Below, one piece after another: positions 42,049 to 50,698 of a DNA stretch of 64,000 nt. The notes beneath the pieces were generated by a model, which was not told the origin of the DNA, ran no database searches, and was given only the letters and a program-made list of their open reading frames with translations. The position numbers were made by a program, and so were the translations under genes. Within the stretch, counting starts at the first letter, position 1. Each line of letters begins with the position of its first letter. Source of the stretch: Olsenella sp. An290 (lineage in GTDB: Bacteria; Actinomycetota; Coriobacteriia; Coriobacteriales; Atopobiaceae); assembly GCF_002159535.1 (NCBI RefSeq), contig NZ_NFIU01000004.1, positions 62,001 to 126,000 of the forward strand. Reading direction: 5' to 3'.

Positions 42049-42841
42049 ATGCCAACGCTTCGTGACGCGATCTACGGCCTGGCCGTGGGTGACGCGCTCG
42101 GCGTGCCGTACGAATTTCGCACGCGGGGGAGCTTCTCCTGCACGGGGATGGTCGGCCACGGCACGCACGACCAACCGGCGGGCACCTGGTCGGACGATAC
42201 GAGCATGACGCTCGCCACCTGTGACAGCATCCGCGCGTGCGGGCGTGTGGACACGGCGGACATGCTCTCCCGGTTCCGCGCGTGGATCAACGACGGCGCC
42301 TACGCCATCGATGGGGTGGTCTTTGACTACGGCGGCACGACGGCTCGTGCGCTCGCCGCCGGTACGGGTTGCACGGGCGAGCGCGACAACGGCAACGGCT
42401 CGCTCATGCGCATCGCGCCGCTTGCCTTCACTGGTGCGACGGATGACGAGGTAGGTCCGCGCGGTCTCGGCAATCACGCACGCTCACGCGGTCTCCACTG
42501 GCGCCTGCGTGGATATGGTGCACGTGATGCGCGCGCTCGCGGCCGGCGCCTCGCCGGCGGAGGCGGTCCCGGACTTTGACGTCCTTCTCGCTGCCAGCGA
42601 GAAGGACCTGGGCTCGGGAGGCTTCGTGCGGGACACGTACTGCGCCGCGCTCTGGTGCCTGGTGGTCTCGGAATCCTACGAGGAGTGCGTGCTGCGAGCC
42701 GTCAACCTCGGGGACGACACGGACACCACCGCGGCCGTGGCCGGGGCGCTTGCGGGCATCGTGTACGGAGCGGACGCCATCCCTGCCGCATGGATGGAGG
42801 CGCTGCGGGGCAAGGACATCATTGAGGCGTGCCTCTTCTGA
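42049..42841 (+). pseudogene. ADP-ribosylglycohydrolase copy 3, frameshifted
   Basis: The first part (42049 to about 42455) reads MPTLRDAIYGLAVGDALGVPYEF with GTWSDDTSM and GERDNGNGSLMR. The frame is then lost at GACGAGGTAGGTCC near 42448-42460, where the other copies read GACGAGGTGCGC, so one base is extra. The continuation runs to 42841 with NLGDDTDTTAAVAGALAG. It is more diverged from copies 1 and 2 than they are from each other. It is inactive unless the shift is a sequence error or is corrected by frameshifting. Confidence 0.8.
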
Positions 42842-42917
42842 TAGAAAAACGAGAAAAAATAGAAAAACGAAAACGGATAAAACAACGAAAACGGAGAACT
42901 CGACGCGAGGGGGCACC

Positions 42918-43429
42918 ATGAGGAAGGTCAGCCCGTTCAAGCCGACCGCGGGTGCGGAGGCCCAGCCCCGGCAAGTCGTGACGCGGCTCCCGATGACTTC
43001 TTCGACGAGATGAGACGCTACTGCCACCGCTTGAGCTGGGTGGACGACCTCAAGGCCACGGGCGACCAGATCCTCAAGTTTGCCGTCAACGTCCCAGACG
43101 AGCGCACGGACTTCTTCTACGACCTCTTTCGCCGAGAGCTCGAGGGCATGGTGGAGCCCACGACGAGCGGCCACGGCTCCATCGACCTCATCACTCCCGG
43201 CTGCCACAAGGCGTCGGGGCTCGCGCGCCTCGCCGAGCGCCGGGGAATCTCTCCGGAGCAGTGCGTGGCGTTCGGTGACGGCGGCAACGACGTGGAGATG
43301 CTTCGCTTCTGCGGCGTCGGCTACGCGATGGCCAACGCGCCCGACGAGGTGAAGGCCGCCGCCGACCGTGTGTGCCCCTCCAACGACGAGGACGGCGTGC
43401 TCGCGACGCTGGACGAGCTGTTCTCGTAG
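42918..43429 (+). pseudogene. Cof-type HAD hydrolase, C-terminal fragment
   Basis: From about 42990 the frame reads DDFFDEMRRYCHRLSWVDDLKATGDQILKF and ends with CHKASGLARLAERRGISPEQ, then FGDGGNDVEMLRFCG, the C-terminal motifs of Cof/YidA-type HAD phosphatases (catalytic Lys and the GDGxND acidic motif). The N-terminal DxD nucleophile region is gone; upstream text (MRKVSPFKPTAG) belongs to another frame. It is a remnant, though translation from the ATG at 43010 is possible. Confidence 0.75.
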
Positions 43430-43436
43430 GAGAGGT

Positions 43437-44198
43437 ATGCTAGCCGGAGAGGTGTCGCCCGCGCTTGAGAGGCGGAAGGCAATGGGTGAGGGGCAGCTGC
43501 GCCCGAACGGGCGCGCAACACGGGTCGTCGAGCCGACCGATGACGAGAAGGCCGCGGCCAAGGCTGCCCAGACGTTCGGGCGGTCCTTCGCGCATGACAG
43601 CACGGCGCTCGGGGTGGCGGCCTTCGCGGGGTTCTTCCTCGTTGTCCTTGTCATTGATATCTCGGTGCTCGTCAGTGGCGTGGCGCGCGGCGAGTACGGA
43701 GGGCAGGACATAACGTGGCTCGCCGTGATTGGCGGCTCCGTGTTCGTCGCGTTTGCCGTGCTTGCGGTCGTGTCGGTTCTTGTCGCCCGCCACCACCACC
43801 TGCACCCGGTCAAGAGCGACGTGTTTGCGGCGGATGGGCGCCTGTTCCACACCTGGTTTCTGCGGGATAAGAAGAAGTACCAGGACGACCGCGGAATCGT
43901 CCGCATCAACGTTGTTGGAATCACGCAGTGCGTTGGGTTCCATAACAGGAAAGACAAGACTGTCTGGATCATTCCGAGCCCGGATGCGCACATCCATGAC
44001 GTGTGGCGGCGCGGCAGGAGGTGGGAGGACGAGCGCGGGCTGTGCCTCGCCCTCCTTGAGAAGGGGATACCGAGCGACGCGGGCACGGATCCGTTCTTTG
44101 GCGTGGACGAGCAGTACCGGGGGTTCCTCGAGCGAATCGGCGTGCGGATAGAGGAGACGACCGAGCCCGTCGAATTCCTGGCTGGGACGTGGTCGTAG
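43437..44198 (+). CDS. Membrane protein of unknown function
   Basis: Encodes 253 residues. Two membrane segments lie near 60-85 (VAAFAGFFLVVLVIDISVLV) and 97-122 (WLAVIGGSVFVAFAVLAVVS). The rest is a soluble domain that resembles no family I know; it has WFLRDKKKYQDDRGIVRINVVG and VWIIPSPDAHIHDVW. The ATG at 43437 follows AGGAGAGG; a second candidate at 43482 follows GGAAGG. Confidence 0.6.
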   Translation: MLAGEVSPALERRKAMGEGQLRPNGRATRVVEPTDDEKAAAKAAQTFGRSFAHDSTALGVAAFAGFFLVVLVIDISVLVSGVARGEYGGQDITWLAVIGGSVFVAFAVLAVVSVLVARHHHLHPVKSDVFAADGRLFHTWFLRDKKKYQDDRGIVRINVVGITQCVGFHNRKDKTVWIIPSPDAHIHDVWRRGRRWEDERGLCLALLEKGIPSDAGTDPFFGVDEQYRGFLERIGVRIEETTEPVEFLAGTWS

Positions 44199-44252
44199 GC
44201 ACGTGATGTCTTTCATGGTGTCCGGCTACTGACTGCCTGTTTTGTGTTGCCG

Positions 44253-44786
44253 TTATCGCCCCGTCGTTGCTCCCAGCGCGCGGTTGACCCGCTCCGCCAC
44301 GCCCACGCTCAGCGCGACCTTTGCCACGTCCGGCACCACGAACGGCACCACCGCCACGGCCAGCGCCGCAGGCGCGTCGAGCGCGTAGACGTTCATGAGC
44401 TGAATCGTTCCCAGCACGTAGCTCACCGCCAGCAGCGCGACTCCGCCCGCCGCGCCGCACGCCCTTCTCGGCAGCGCGTCCGTGTGCGCGATGGCGCCCG
44501 CCACGGGCATGCCCGCCGCGAAGCCCAGGAGATAGCCCCCCGTGGGTCCCAGCAGCACGCCGACCCCGCCCTGGAGGCCGGAGAACACCGGCACGCCCAC
44601 CGCGCCCAGCAGCAGGTAGACGACAACGGTGAACAGCGCGTCGCGCGTGCGCATGACCTGGGGCAGCAGCGCCAGCACAAAGGTCTGCAGGGTAAACGGT
44701 ACCGGGCCCAGCGGCACGGTGACCCAGGCGCTCACGGCAAGCAGCGCTATGCAGACGCCGCAGCGGGCGATCTGGCGGTTGGACAT
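44253..44786 (-). CDS. bioY: Biotin transporter BioY (S component)
   Basis: Encodes 177 residues with six membrane segments. VTVPLGPVPFTLQTFVLAL and LLLGAVGVPVFSGLQGGVGVLLGPTGGYLLGF are the BioY signatures for biotin binding. It works alone or with ECF-type energising subunits, which are not in the window. The ATG at 44786 follows GGGAG. The organism probably takes up biotin. Confidence 0.92.
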   Translation of the reverse strand: MSNRQIARCGVCIALLAVSAWVTVPLGPVPFTLQTFVLALLPQVMRTRDALFTVVVYLLLGAVGVPVFSGLQGGVGVLLGPTGGYLLGFAAGMPVAGAIAHTDALPRRACGAAGGVALLAVSYVLGTIQLMNVYALDAPAALAVAVVPFVVPDVAKVALSVGVAERVNRALGATTGR

Positions 44787-44928
44787 GGCGGCTCCCTCGC
44801 GGACGGGCGCTCCTCTCGCGCGCCTACGGAACGAAAGCATACCGCATGGTCGAGCCCCGCTCGAGCTCCCGCTCTTCTCGTAAGATGGACGGGCAAGGGC
44901 GATGCGCCAACGAGGCGGGGGAGGGCAC

Positions 44929-45366
44929 ATGGAGAGCGACTTCGTGGACTGGGTCGAGCGGGAGTTCCGTCACCCCGTGCCCGGCGAGTACCGGGACTTC
45001 CTCTTCCGGGACGTGGCGACCGCGTACGCCGAGCCCGTCATGCCCGCGCGGGCGCATCTTGTCACGGACGACGGCGACGAGTACGAGGTCTCCGAGTGGT
45101 TTCCCGCCGAGCGCATACCCGACATCTACCGATGCTGCCGCGCGGAGGGGCTGATAGCGGAGCAGCTGCTTCCGATCTTCGACAGCTGTGGCTGCGTTGC
45201 GGCGCTCGACTGCGACGAGGGCTCGAGCACGTACGGCAGCGTTCTCCTGCAGGCTCCTGAGGGCTACTTTGACGACGCCCGTCAGGAGAACGTCTACGAG
45301 GAGCCGGTCCTTCTCGCCCGGAGCTTCTCGGATGTGCTGGCCGCGCTGAGCAACGACGGCTTGTAA
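44929..45366 (+). CDS. SUKH/SMI1-KNR4-like protein
   Basis: Encodes 145 residues, very acidic. VPGEYRDFLFRDVATAYAEP, then the ILPIFDSCGCVAALDCDEG-like centre and the C-terminal FSDVLAAL, resembles the SUKH fold of SMI1/KNR4 proteins, many of which are immunity proteins against nuclease toxins. No toxin gene adjoins. GGGGGAGG precedes the ATG. Confidence 0.55.
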   Translation: MESDFVDWVEREFRHPVPGEYRDFLFRDVATAYAEPVMPARAHLVTDDGDEYEVSEWFPAERIPDIYRCCRAEGLIAEQLLPIFDSCGCVAALDCDEGSSTYGSVLLQAPEGYFDDARQENVYEEPVLLARSFSDVLAALSNDGL

Positions 45367-45715
45367 GGGGTGCCAGGCTGGCCGCACGGTCCTTTTCGCC
45401 CGTCCGCGTTTTATCGAAACGGAGCATCTGCACAAATCGGCTGAGAAATCGCGACCCTTTTCTGCAGTTGCTCCGCTTCGGCGAGAGGGGCGCGGGACGT
45501 CTTCGACGCAACGGGCAAGAAGAACGAACGGCGCGTGTGGTGGTCGTGGAGTGGTTCTTCTGGCCATGCCGTTCGCAGCCGCAAACGTACCGCCCGCGGC
45601 ATCGCGAAAATTCCTCTTGAAACACTCTTGAAAAGTGGGAATATATGGGCTAACAAACATTTTGTTTGGTACGCAAACAAAAAGTTGGTAAGCCCGAAGG
45701 AGCAAGGAGGAAGCG
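45367..45715. other. Control region upstream of the ygeX operon
   Basis: No gene. A promoter is likely at about 45617-45650: TTGAAA, 18 bases, ATATAT. It is followed by the inverted repeat at 45660-45682 and by AGGAGG before the TTG start of ygeX. The left part is GC-rich without recognisable content. Confidence 0.5.
45660..45682. promoter_or_regulatory. TTTTGTTTG/CAAACAAAA operator candidate before ygeX
   Basis: TTTTGTTTG (45660-45668) and CAAACAAAA (45674-45682) are perfect complements with a 5-base spacer. They lie just after the putative promoter and 33 bases before the ygeX start. This position suits a repressor or activator of the ureido-catabolic operon. It differs from the ModE-like sites at 54384 and 56773. 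Confidence 0.6.
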
Positions 45716-46930
45716 TTGAGCGAGAAGATCAAGTGGGTCGCCAACAAGATGCCTAAGAGCGACGACCGCCACCTCGGCATCATGTCCCTCGAGAACGTGG
45801 AGGCGGCGCGCAGCTTCCACCGGAGCTTCCCGCAGTACGACGTCACCCCGCTCGCCAAGCTCGACGCGCTGGCGGGTGAGCTCGGCCTCAAGAACCTGGC
45901 CGTGAAGGACGAGTCCTACCGCTTTGGCCTCAACGCCTTCAAGGTGCTCGGCGGCTCCTTCGCCATGGCCAACTACATCGCGGGCAAGATCGGCCGCCCG
46001 GTCTCCGAGATGACCTACGACTACCTCACGAGCGACGAGCTCGCACGCGACTTCGGCCAGGCCACGTTCTTCACCGCCACCGACGGCAACCACGGCCGCG
46101 GCGTGGCCTGGGCCGCCAACAAGCTGGGCCAGAAGGCCGTCGTGCACATGCCCAAGGGCAGCGTGAAGAGCCGCTTTGACAACATCGCCGCCGAGGGCGC
46201 CGAGGTCACGATCGAGGACGTCAACTACGACGAGTGCGTCCGCATGGCCGCCGCCGAGGCCGAGGCCTGCGAGAACGGCGTCATCGTGCAGGACACCGCT
46301 TGGGACGGCTACGAGGAGATCCCGTCCTGGATCATGGAGGGCTACGGCACCATGGCCTCCGAGGCGGCCGAGCAGTACGCGGCGGCCGGCGTGGAGCGCC
46401 CGACGCACGTCTTTGTGCAGGCCGGCGTCGGCAGCCTGGCCGGCGGCGTGGTGGGCTACTTCACCAACCTCTTCCCCGACAACCCGCCCACCTTCGTGGT
46501 GATGGAGGCCGACACCGCGGCCTGCCTCTACAAGGGCGCCCTTGCCGGCGACGGCGACCCGCGCATCGTGGACGGCGACATGCCCACGATCATGGCGGGC
46601 CTGGCCTGCGGCGAGCCCAACACGCTGGGCTGGGACATCCTGCGCAACCACGTGTCCGTGTTCGTGAGCTGCCCCAACTGGGTGGCCGCCAAGGGCATGC
46701 GCGTGCTCGGCGCCCCCAGGAAGGGCGACCCGCGCGTCATCTCCGGCGAGTCCGGCGCCGTGGGCGCGGGCCTTATCACGACCCTCATGGAGTCCGACGA
46801 GTACGCCGAGCTCCGCGAGGCCATCGGCCTGGACGAGACGAGCTCCGTGCTGCTCTTCTCGACCGAGGGCGACACGGACCCGGTGAACTACCGCAAGGTC
46901 GTGTGGGACGGCGCGTACCCCGCCGAGTAG
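45716..46930 (+). CDS. ygeX: 2,3-Diaminopropionate ammonia-lyase YgeX
   Basis: Encodes 404 residues of the PLP-dependent diaminopropionate ammonia-lyase family, which splits 2,3-diaminopropionate into pyruvate and two ammonia. ESYRFGLNAFKVLGGSFA holds the PLP lysine and TATDGNHGRGVAWAA the phosphate-binding region. The start is TTG after AGGAGG. In E. coli and gut anaerobes ygeX sits with ygeY, ygeW, hyuA and a carbamate kinase in the cluster tied to purine and uric-acid catabolism; the same company is present here. Confidence 0.93.
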   Translation: MSEKIKWVANKMPKSDDRHLGIMSLENVEAARSFHRSFPQYDVTPLAKLDALAGELGLKNLAVKDESYRFGLNAFKVLGGSFAMANYIAGKIGRPVSEMTYDYLTSDELARDFGQATFFTATDGNHGRGVAWAANKLGQKAVVHMPKGSVKSRFDNIAAEGAEVTIEDVNYDECVRMAAAEAEACENGVIVQDTAWDGYEEIPSWIMEGYGTMASEAAEQYAAAGVERPTHVFVQAGVGSLAGGVVGYFTNLFPDNPPTFVVMEADTAACLYKGALAGDGDPRIVDGDMPTIMAGLACGEPNTLGWDILRNHVSVFVSCPNWVAAKGMRVLGAPRKGDPRVISGESGAVGAGLITTLMESDEYAELREAIGLDETSSVLLFSTEGDTDPVNYRKVVWDGAYPAE

Positions 46931-46937
46931 GGGAGAG

Positions 46938-46959
46938 CGAGAAGAACGGGTTCTTCTCG
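46938..46959. repeat. Short perfect hairpin between ygeX and ygeY
   Basis: CGAGAAGAAC (46938-46947) and GTTCTTCTCG (46950-46959) are perfect complements with only two bases between. It may fine-tune the ygeX/ygeY ratio. It uses the same word that is over-represented elsewhere in the chromosomal parts. Confidence 0.55.
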
Positions 46960-47002
46960 GCAGATGACTGGTAACGAGGGCGTCAGAAAGGACGTAAGCA
47001 AA

Positions 47003-48409
47003 ATGGCCAAGGAACTGGATTTCGAGCAGATCAAGAGCGCGGCGGAGGCGTATGGCAAGGACATGACCGCCTTCCTGCGCGCCATGATCTCCCACCCGAG
47101 CGAGTCCTGCGAGGAGGGCGAGGTCGTGGCCTGCATCAAGGCCGAGATGGAGAAGCTCGGCTTTGACAAGGTCGAGGTCGACGGCCTGGGCAACGTCATC
47201 GGCTGGATGGGCGAAGGCGATAAGATCATCGCCATCGACTCCCACATCGACACCGTGGGCATCGGCAACCGCGATAACTGGGAGGCCGACCCCTACGAGG
47301 GCTACGAGACCGACGAGCTCATCTACGGCCGCGGTGGCTCCGACCAGGAGGGCGGCATGGCCTCCGCGACCTACGCCGCGAAGATGATGAAGGACCTGGG
47401 CCTCATCCCCGAGGGCTACAAGATCATGGTCGTGGGCTCCGTCCAGGAGGAGGACTGCGACGGCATGTGCTGGCAGTACATCGTCAACAAGTACTTCGAC
47501 GGCCCCGAGGACGCCCGCGAGAAGATCGAGTTCGTGATCTCCACCGAGCCCACCGACGGCGGCATCTACCGTGGTCACCGTGGCCGCATGGAGATTCGCG
47601 TGGACGTGCACGGCGTCTCCTGCCACGGCTCCGCTCCCGACCGCGGCGACAACGCCATCTACAAGATGGCCGACATCATCGCCGACGTCCGCGCCCTCAA
47701 CAACAACGGCTGCGACGAGTCCACCGACATCAAGGGCCTCGTCAAGATGCTCGACCCCAAGTACAACCCCGAGCACTTTGAGGACGCGCGCTTCCTGGGC
47801 CGCGGCACCTGCACCGTGTCGCAGATCTTCTACACCTCGCCCAGCCGCTGCGCCGTGGCCGACAGCTGCGCGATCTCCATCGACCGCCGCATGACCGCCG
47901 GCGAGACCTGGGACTCCTGCCTCCAGGAGATCCGCGACCTGCCGTCCGTCAAGAAGTACGGCGACGACGTCAAGGTCTCCATGTACATGTACGACCGCCC
48001 GAGCTGGAAGGGCACCGTCTACGAGACCGAGGCCTACTTCCCCACGTGGATCAACGCCGAGAGCGCCGCTCACGTCCAGGCCCTCGTCGACGCGCACCAC
48101 GCGCTCTACGGCGAGGAGCGCATCGGCTGCGAGCCGTCCATGGACAAGCGCGCCGGCCGTCCGCTCACGGACAAGTGGACCTTCTCGACCAACTGCGTGT
48201 CCATCCAGGGCCGCTACGGCATCCCGTGCGTGGGCTTTGGCCCCGGCGCCGAGAGCCAGGCGCACGCGCCCAACGAGGTCACCTACAAGCAGGACCTTGT
48301 GACCTGCGCCGCGCTCTACACCGCCGCGCTCAATCTCTACGACCCTTCCAAGAAGACCGGCGACGTCACCGTCTTCCGCGCCGGCGCCACCGACAACGAC
48401 ATCCAGTAG
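47003..48409 (+). CDS. ygeY: YgeY-type M20 family peptidase/deacylase
   Basis: Encodes 468 residues. The M20 metal-site text is clear: [10 protein letters not shown] (His and Asp), [12 protein letters not shown] (bridging Asp), SVQEEDCDG (catalytic and metal Glu) and the final histidine in [14 protein letters not shown] at 47003 gives MAKELDF, like E. coli YgeY; a start 39 bases earlier is possible. It probably hydrolyses an N-carbamoyl or amide intermediate in the same route as YgeX and YgeW. Confidence 0.9.
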   Translation: MAKELDFEQIKSAAEAYGKDMTAFLRAMISHPSESCEEGEVVACIKAEMEKLGFDKVEVDGLGNVIGWMGEGDKIIAIDSHIDTVGIGNRDNWEADPYEGYETDELIYGRGGSDQEGGMASATYAAKMMKDLGLIPEGYKIMVVGSVQEEDCDGMCWQYIVNKYFDGPEDAREKIEFVISTEPTDGGIYRGHRGRMEIRVDVHGVSCHGSAPDRGDNAIYKMADIIADVRALNNNGCDESTDIKGLVKMLDPKYNPEHFEDARFLGRGTCTVSQIFYTSPSRCAVADSCAISIDRRMTAGETWDSCLQEIRDLPSVKKYGDDVKVSMYMYDRPSWKGTVYETEAYFPTWINAESAAHVQALVDAHHALYGEERIGCEPSMDKRAGRPLTDKWTFSTNCVSIQGRYGIPCVGFGPGAESQAHAPNEVTYKQDLVTCAALYTAALNLYDPSKKTGDVTVFRAGATDNDIQ

Positions 48410-48440
48410 ACGCTCTGACCCACACAGAAAGGAAACAACC

Positions 48441-49643
48441 ATGGCCAAGGACTTCTCCGCGCTCCTCGACGAGCTCAAGGGCTACGACTTCTCCGGCATG
48501 TACGACTCCGACTTCCTGCACACCTGGGACAAGACCACCGACGAGCTGCGCGCGCTCTACGCCGTGGCCGCTGCCCTGCGCAACCTCCGCGAGCGCAACA
48601 TCTCCCCGCGCATCTTCGACTCCGGCCTCGCCGTCTCGCTCTTCCGTGACAACTCCACGCGCACGCGCTTCTCGTTCTCCAAGGCCACGAACCTCCTGGG
48701 CCTCCAGCTCCAGGACCTCGACGAGAAGAAGTCCCAGATCGCCCACGGCGAGACCGTCCGCGAGACCGCCACGATGATCTCCTTCATGGCCGACGTCATC
48801 GGCATCCGCGACGACATGTACATCGGCGCCGGCGACGCCTACATGGCCGAGGTCGCCGAGTCCGTCGCCGAGGCCTACGCCGACGGCGTGCTCGACCACC
48901 GTCCCACGCTCATCTCGCTGCAGTCCGACTCCGACCACCCCACCCAGTCCTCCGCCGACATGCTCTACCTCATCGAGGAGTTTGGCGGCCTGGAGAACCT
49001 CCGCGGTAAGAAGGTGGCCGTGACCTGGGCGTACTCCCCGAGCTACGGCAAGCCTCTCTCCTGCCCGCAGTCGCTCATCTCGCTGCTTCCGCGCTTTGGC
49101 ATGGACGTTACGCTGGCCCACCCCGAGGGCTACGACCTCATGGGCGACCGCGTGGAGGCCGCCAAGGCCTACGCCGCCGAGTCCGGCTGCACCTTCAAGC
49201 AGGTGAACACCATGGAGGAGGCCTTCGAGGGCGCCGACATCGTCATCCCCAAGAGCTGGGCGCCCTACGCCGCCATGGAGCAGCGCACCAAGCTCTACGC
49301 CGCGGGCGACGACGAGGGCATCAAGGCGCTGGAGAAGGAGCTCCTCGCCCAGAACGCCACGCACCAGGACTGGTGCTCCACGACCGACCTCATGGCCAAG
49401 ACCGCCAACGGCCAGGACACCATCTACATGCACCCGCTGCCCGCCGACATCTCCGGCGTCTCCTGCGAGCACGGCGAGGTCATGGCCGACGTCTTTGACA
49501 TGCACCGCGTGGGCATGTACAAGGAGGCCAGCTACAAGCCGTACGCCATCGCGGCCATGATCTTCCTGCAGAAGGTCAAGGACCCCGTGGCCACGCTCGC
49601 CGCGCTCGAGGCGGCCGGCAAGCCCCGCTGGAACCAGGCCTAG
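48441..49643 (+). CDS. ygeW: Knotted carbamoyltransferase YgeW
   Basis: Encodes 400 residues. LFRDNSTRTRFSFSKATNLLG holds the STRTR carbamoyl-phosphate motif, SDHPTQSSAD the HPxQ motif, and HPLPADISGVSCEHGEV is the YgeW-specific substrate loop. YgeW is a trimeric relative of ornithine carbamoyltransferase; in the catabolic direction it would phosphorolyse a carbamoylated diamino acid, giving carbamoyl phosphate for the kinase at 49717. A GAAAGGA site precedes the ATG. A terminator follows. Confidence 0.93.
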   Translation: MAKDFSALLDELKGYDFSGMYDSDFLHTWDKTTDELRALYAVAAALRNLRERNISPRIFDSGLAVSLFRDNSTRTRFSFSKATNLLGLQLQDLDEKKSQIAHGETVRETATMISFMADVIGIRDDMYIGAGDAYMAEVAESVAEAYADGVLDHRPTLISLQSDSDHPTQSSADMLYLIEEFGGLENLRGKKVAVTWAYSPSYGKPLSCPQSLISLLPRFGMDVTLAHPEGYDLMGDRVEAAKAYAAESGCTFKQVNTMEEAFEGADIVIPKSWAPYAAMEQRTKLYAAGDDEGIKALEKELLAQNATHQDWCSTTDLMAKTANGQDTIYMHPLPADISGVSCEHGEVMADVFDMHRVGMYKEASYKPYAIAAMIFLQKVKDPVATLAALEAAGKPRWNQA

Positions 49644-49659
49644 TCGCTCGATTCCCCAG

Positions 49660-49700
49660 AGTTGCCTAGAGGGGGAGCGCCCCTTCTAGGCAACTTTTCT
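49660..49700 (+). terminator. Intrinsic terminator between ygeW and the carbamate kinase gene
   Basis: GTTGCCTAGA with GGGG (from 49661) pairs with CCCC and TCTAGGCAAC (to 49694), followed by TTTTCT. It probably lowers rather than stops transcription into the next genes of the pathway. Confidence 0.75.
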
Positions 49701-49716
49701 ATTCAGGAGAGGAACC

Positions 49717-50658
49717 ATGGGTAAGAGAATCGTCATCGCCCTGGGCGGCAACGCGCTGGGCAAGAACCTGCCGGAGCAGATGGAGGCGGTCAAGCACACG
49801 GCGCGCGCCATCGTGGACCTCATCGAGCAGGGCAACGAGGTCGTGGTGGCCCACGGCAACGGCCCGCAGGTGGGCATGATCCAGGAGGCCATGACGCAGC
49901 TCACGCGCTCCGACCCCGAGAAGTACATCCCGTGCCCGCTGTCGGTCTGCGTGGCCATGAGCCAGGGCTACATCGGCTACGACCTGCAGAACGCGCTGCG
50001 CGAGGAGATGCTGGACCGCGGAATCGAGATGGGCGCCGCCACGGTGCTCACGCAGGTGGAGGTGGACCCGGAGGACCCGGCGTTCGCCAACCCCACCAAG
50101 CCGATCGGCGCCTTCATGACGCGCGAGGAGGCCGACCGCATGATCGCCGAGCGCGGCTACGACGTGATCGAGGACGCCGGGCGCGGGTACCGCCGCGTGG
50201 TGGCCTCGCCCAAGCCCGTGGGCATCGTGGAGCTGGACACCATCCGCTCGCTCGTCGAGACCAACCACGTGGTCATCGCCTGCGGTGGCGGCGGCATCCC
50301 GGTCTTCCACACCGAGGGCCACCACCTTAAGGGCGCCGCGGCGGTCATCGACAAGGACTTCGCGGCGGCGCGCCTGGCCGAGCAGCTGGACGCCGACTTC
50401 CTGGTGATCCTCACGGCCGTGGAGAAGGTGGCCGTGAACTTTGGCAAGCCCGACCAGCAGTGGCTGGACGAGCTCACGCCCGAGACTGCGGCGCGCTACA
50501 TCGAGGAGGGCCAGTTCGCGCCCGGCTCGATGCTGCCCAAGGTGGAGGCCGCGCTGGCCTTCGCGCAGTCCGGCGAGGGCCGCTCGTCGCTCATCACGCT
50601 CCTCGACCGGGCGGCCGACGGAATCGCCGGCAAGACGGGTACCATCGTACGTGGCTAG
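49717..50658 (+). CDS. arcC: Carbamate kinase
   Basis: Encodes 313 residues. IVIALGGNALG at the start, VVAHGNGPQVGMI and VVIACGGGGIPVF are carbamate kinase signatures. The enzyme makes ATP, CO2 and ammonia from carbamoyl phosphate and ADP. In this setting it is the YqeA-type paralogue that harvests the carbamoyl phosphate released by YgeW. AGGAGAGG precedes the ATG. Confidence 0.93.
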   Translation: MGKRIVIALGGNALGKNLPEQMEAVKHTARAIVDLIEQGNEVVVAHGNGPQVGMIQEAMTQLTRSDPEKYIPCPLSVCVAMSQGYIGYDLQNALREEMLDRGIEMGAATVLTQVEVDPEDPAFANPTKPIGAFMTREEADRMIAERGYDVIEDAGRGYRRVVASPKPVGIVELDTIRSLVETNHVVIACGGGGIPVFHTEGHHLKGAAAVIDKDFAAARLAEQLDADFLVILTAVEKVAVNFGKPDQQWLDELTPETAARYIEEGQFAPGSMLPKVEAALAFAQSGEGRSSLITLLDRAADGIAGKTGTIVRG

Positions 50659-50698
50659 CAAGGACGCGTCGGGCGAGAAGGACGGTGGGGCGCGCGGC

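Noticed and set aside
45650-48478. A 942-codon minus-strand frame
   Set aside because: It lies antisense to ygeX and ygeY, has low-complexity His/Val/Gly/Ala text and no family motif; it is a by-product of GC-rich codon bias.
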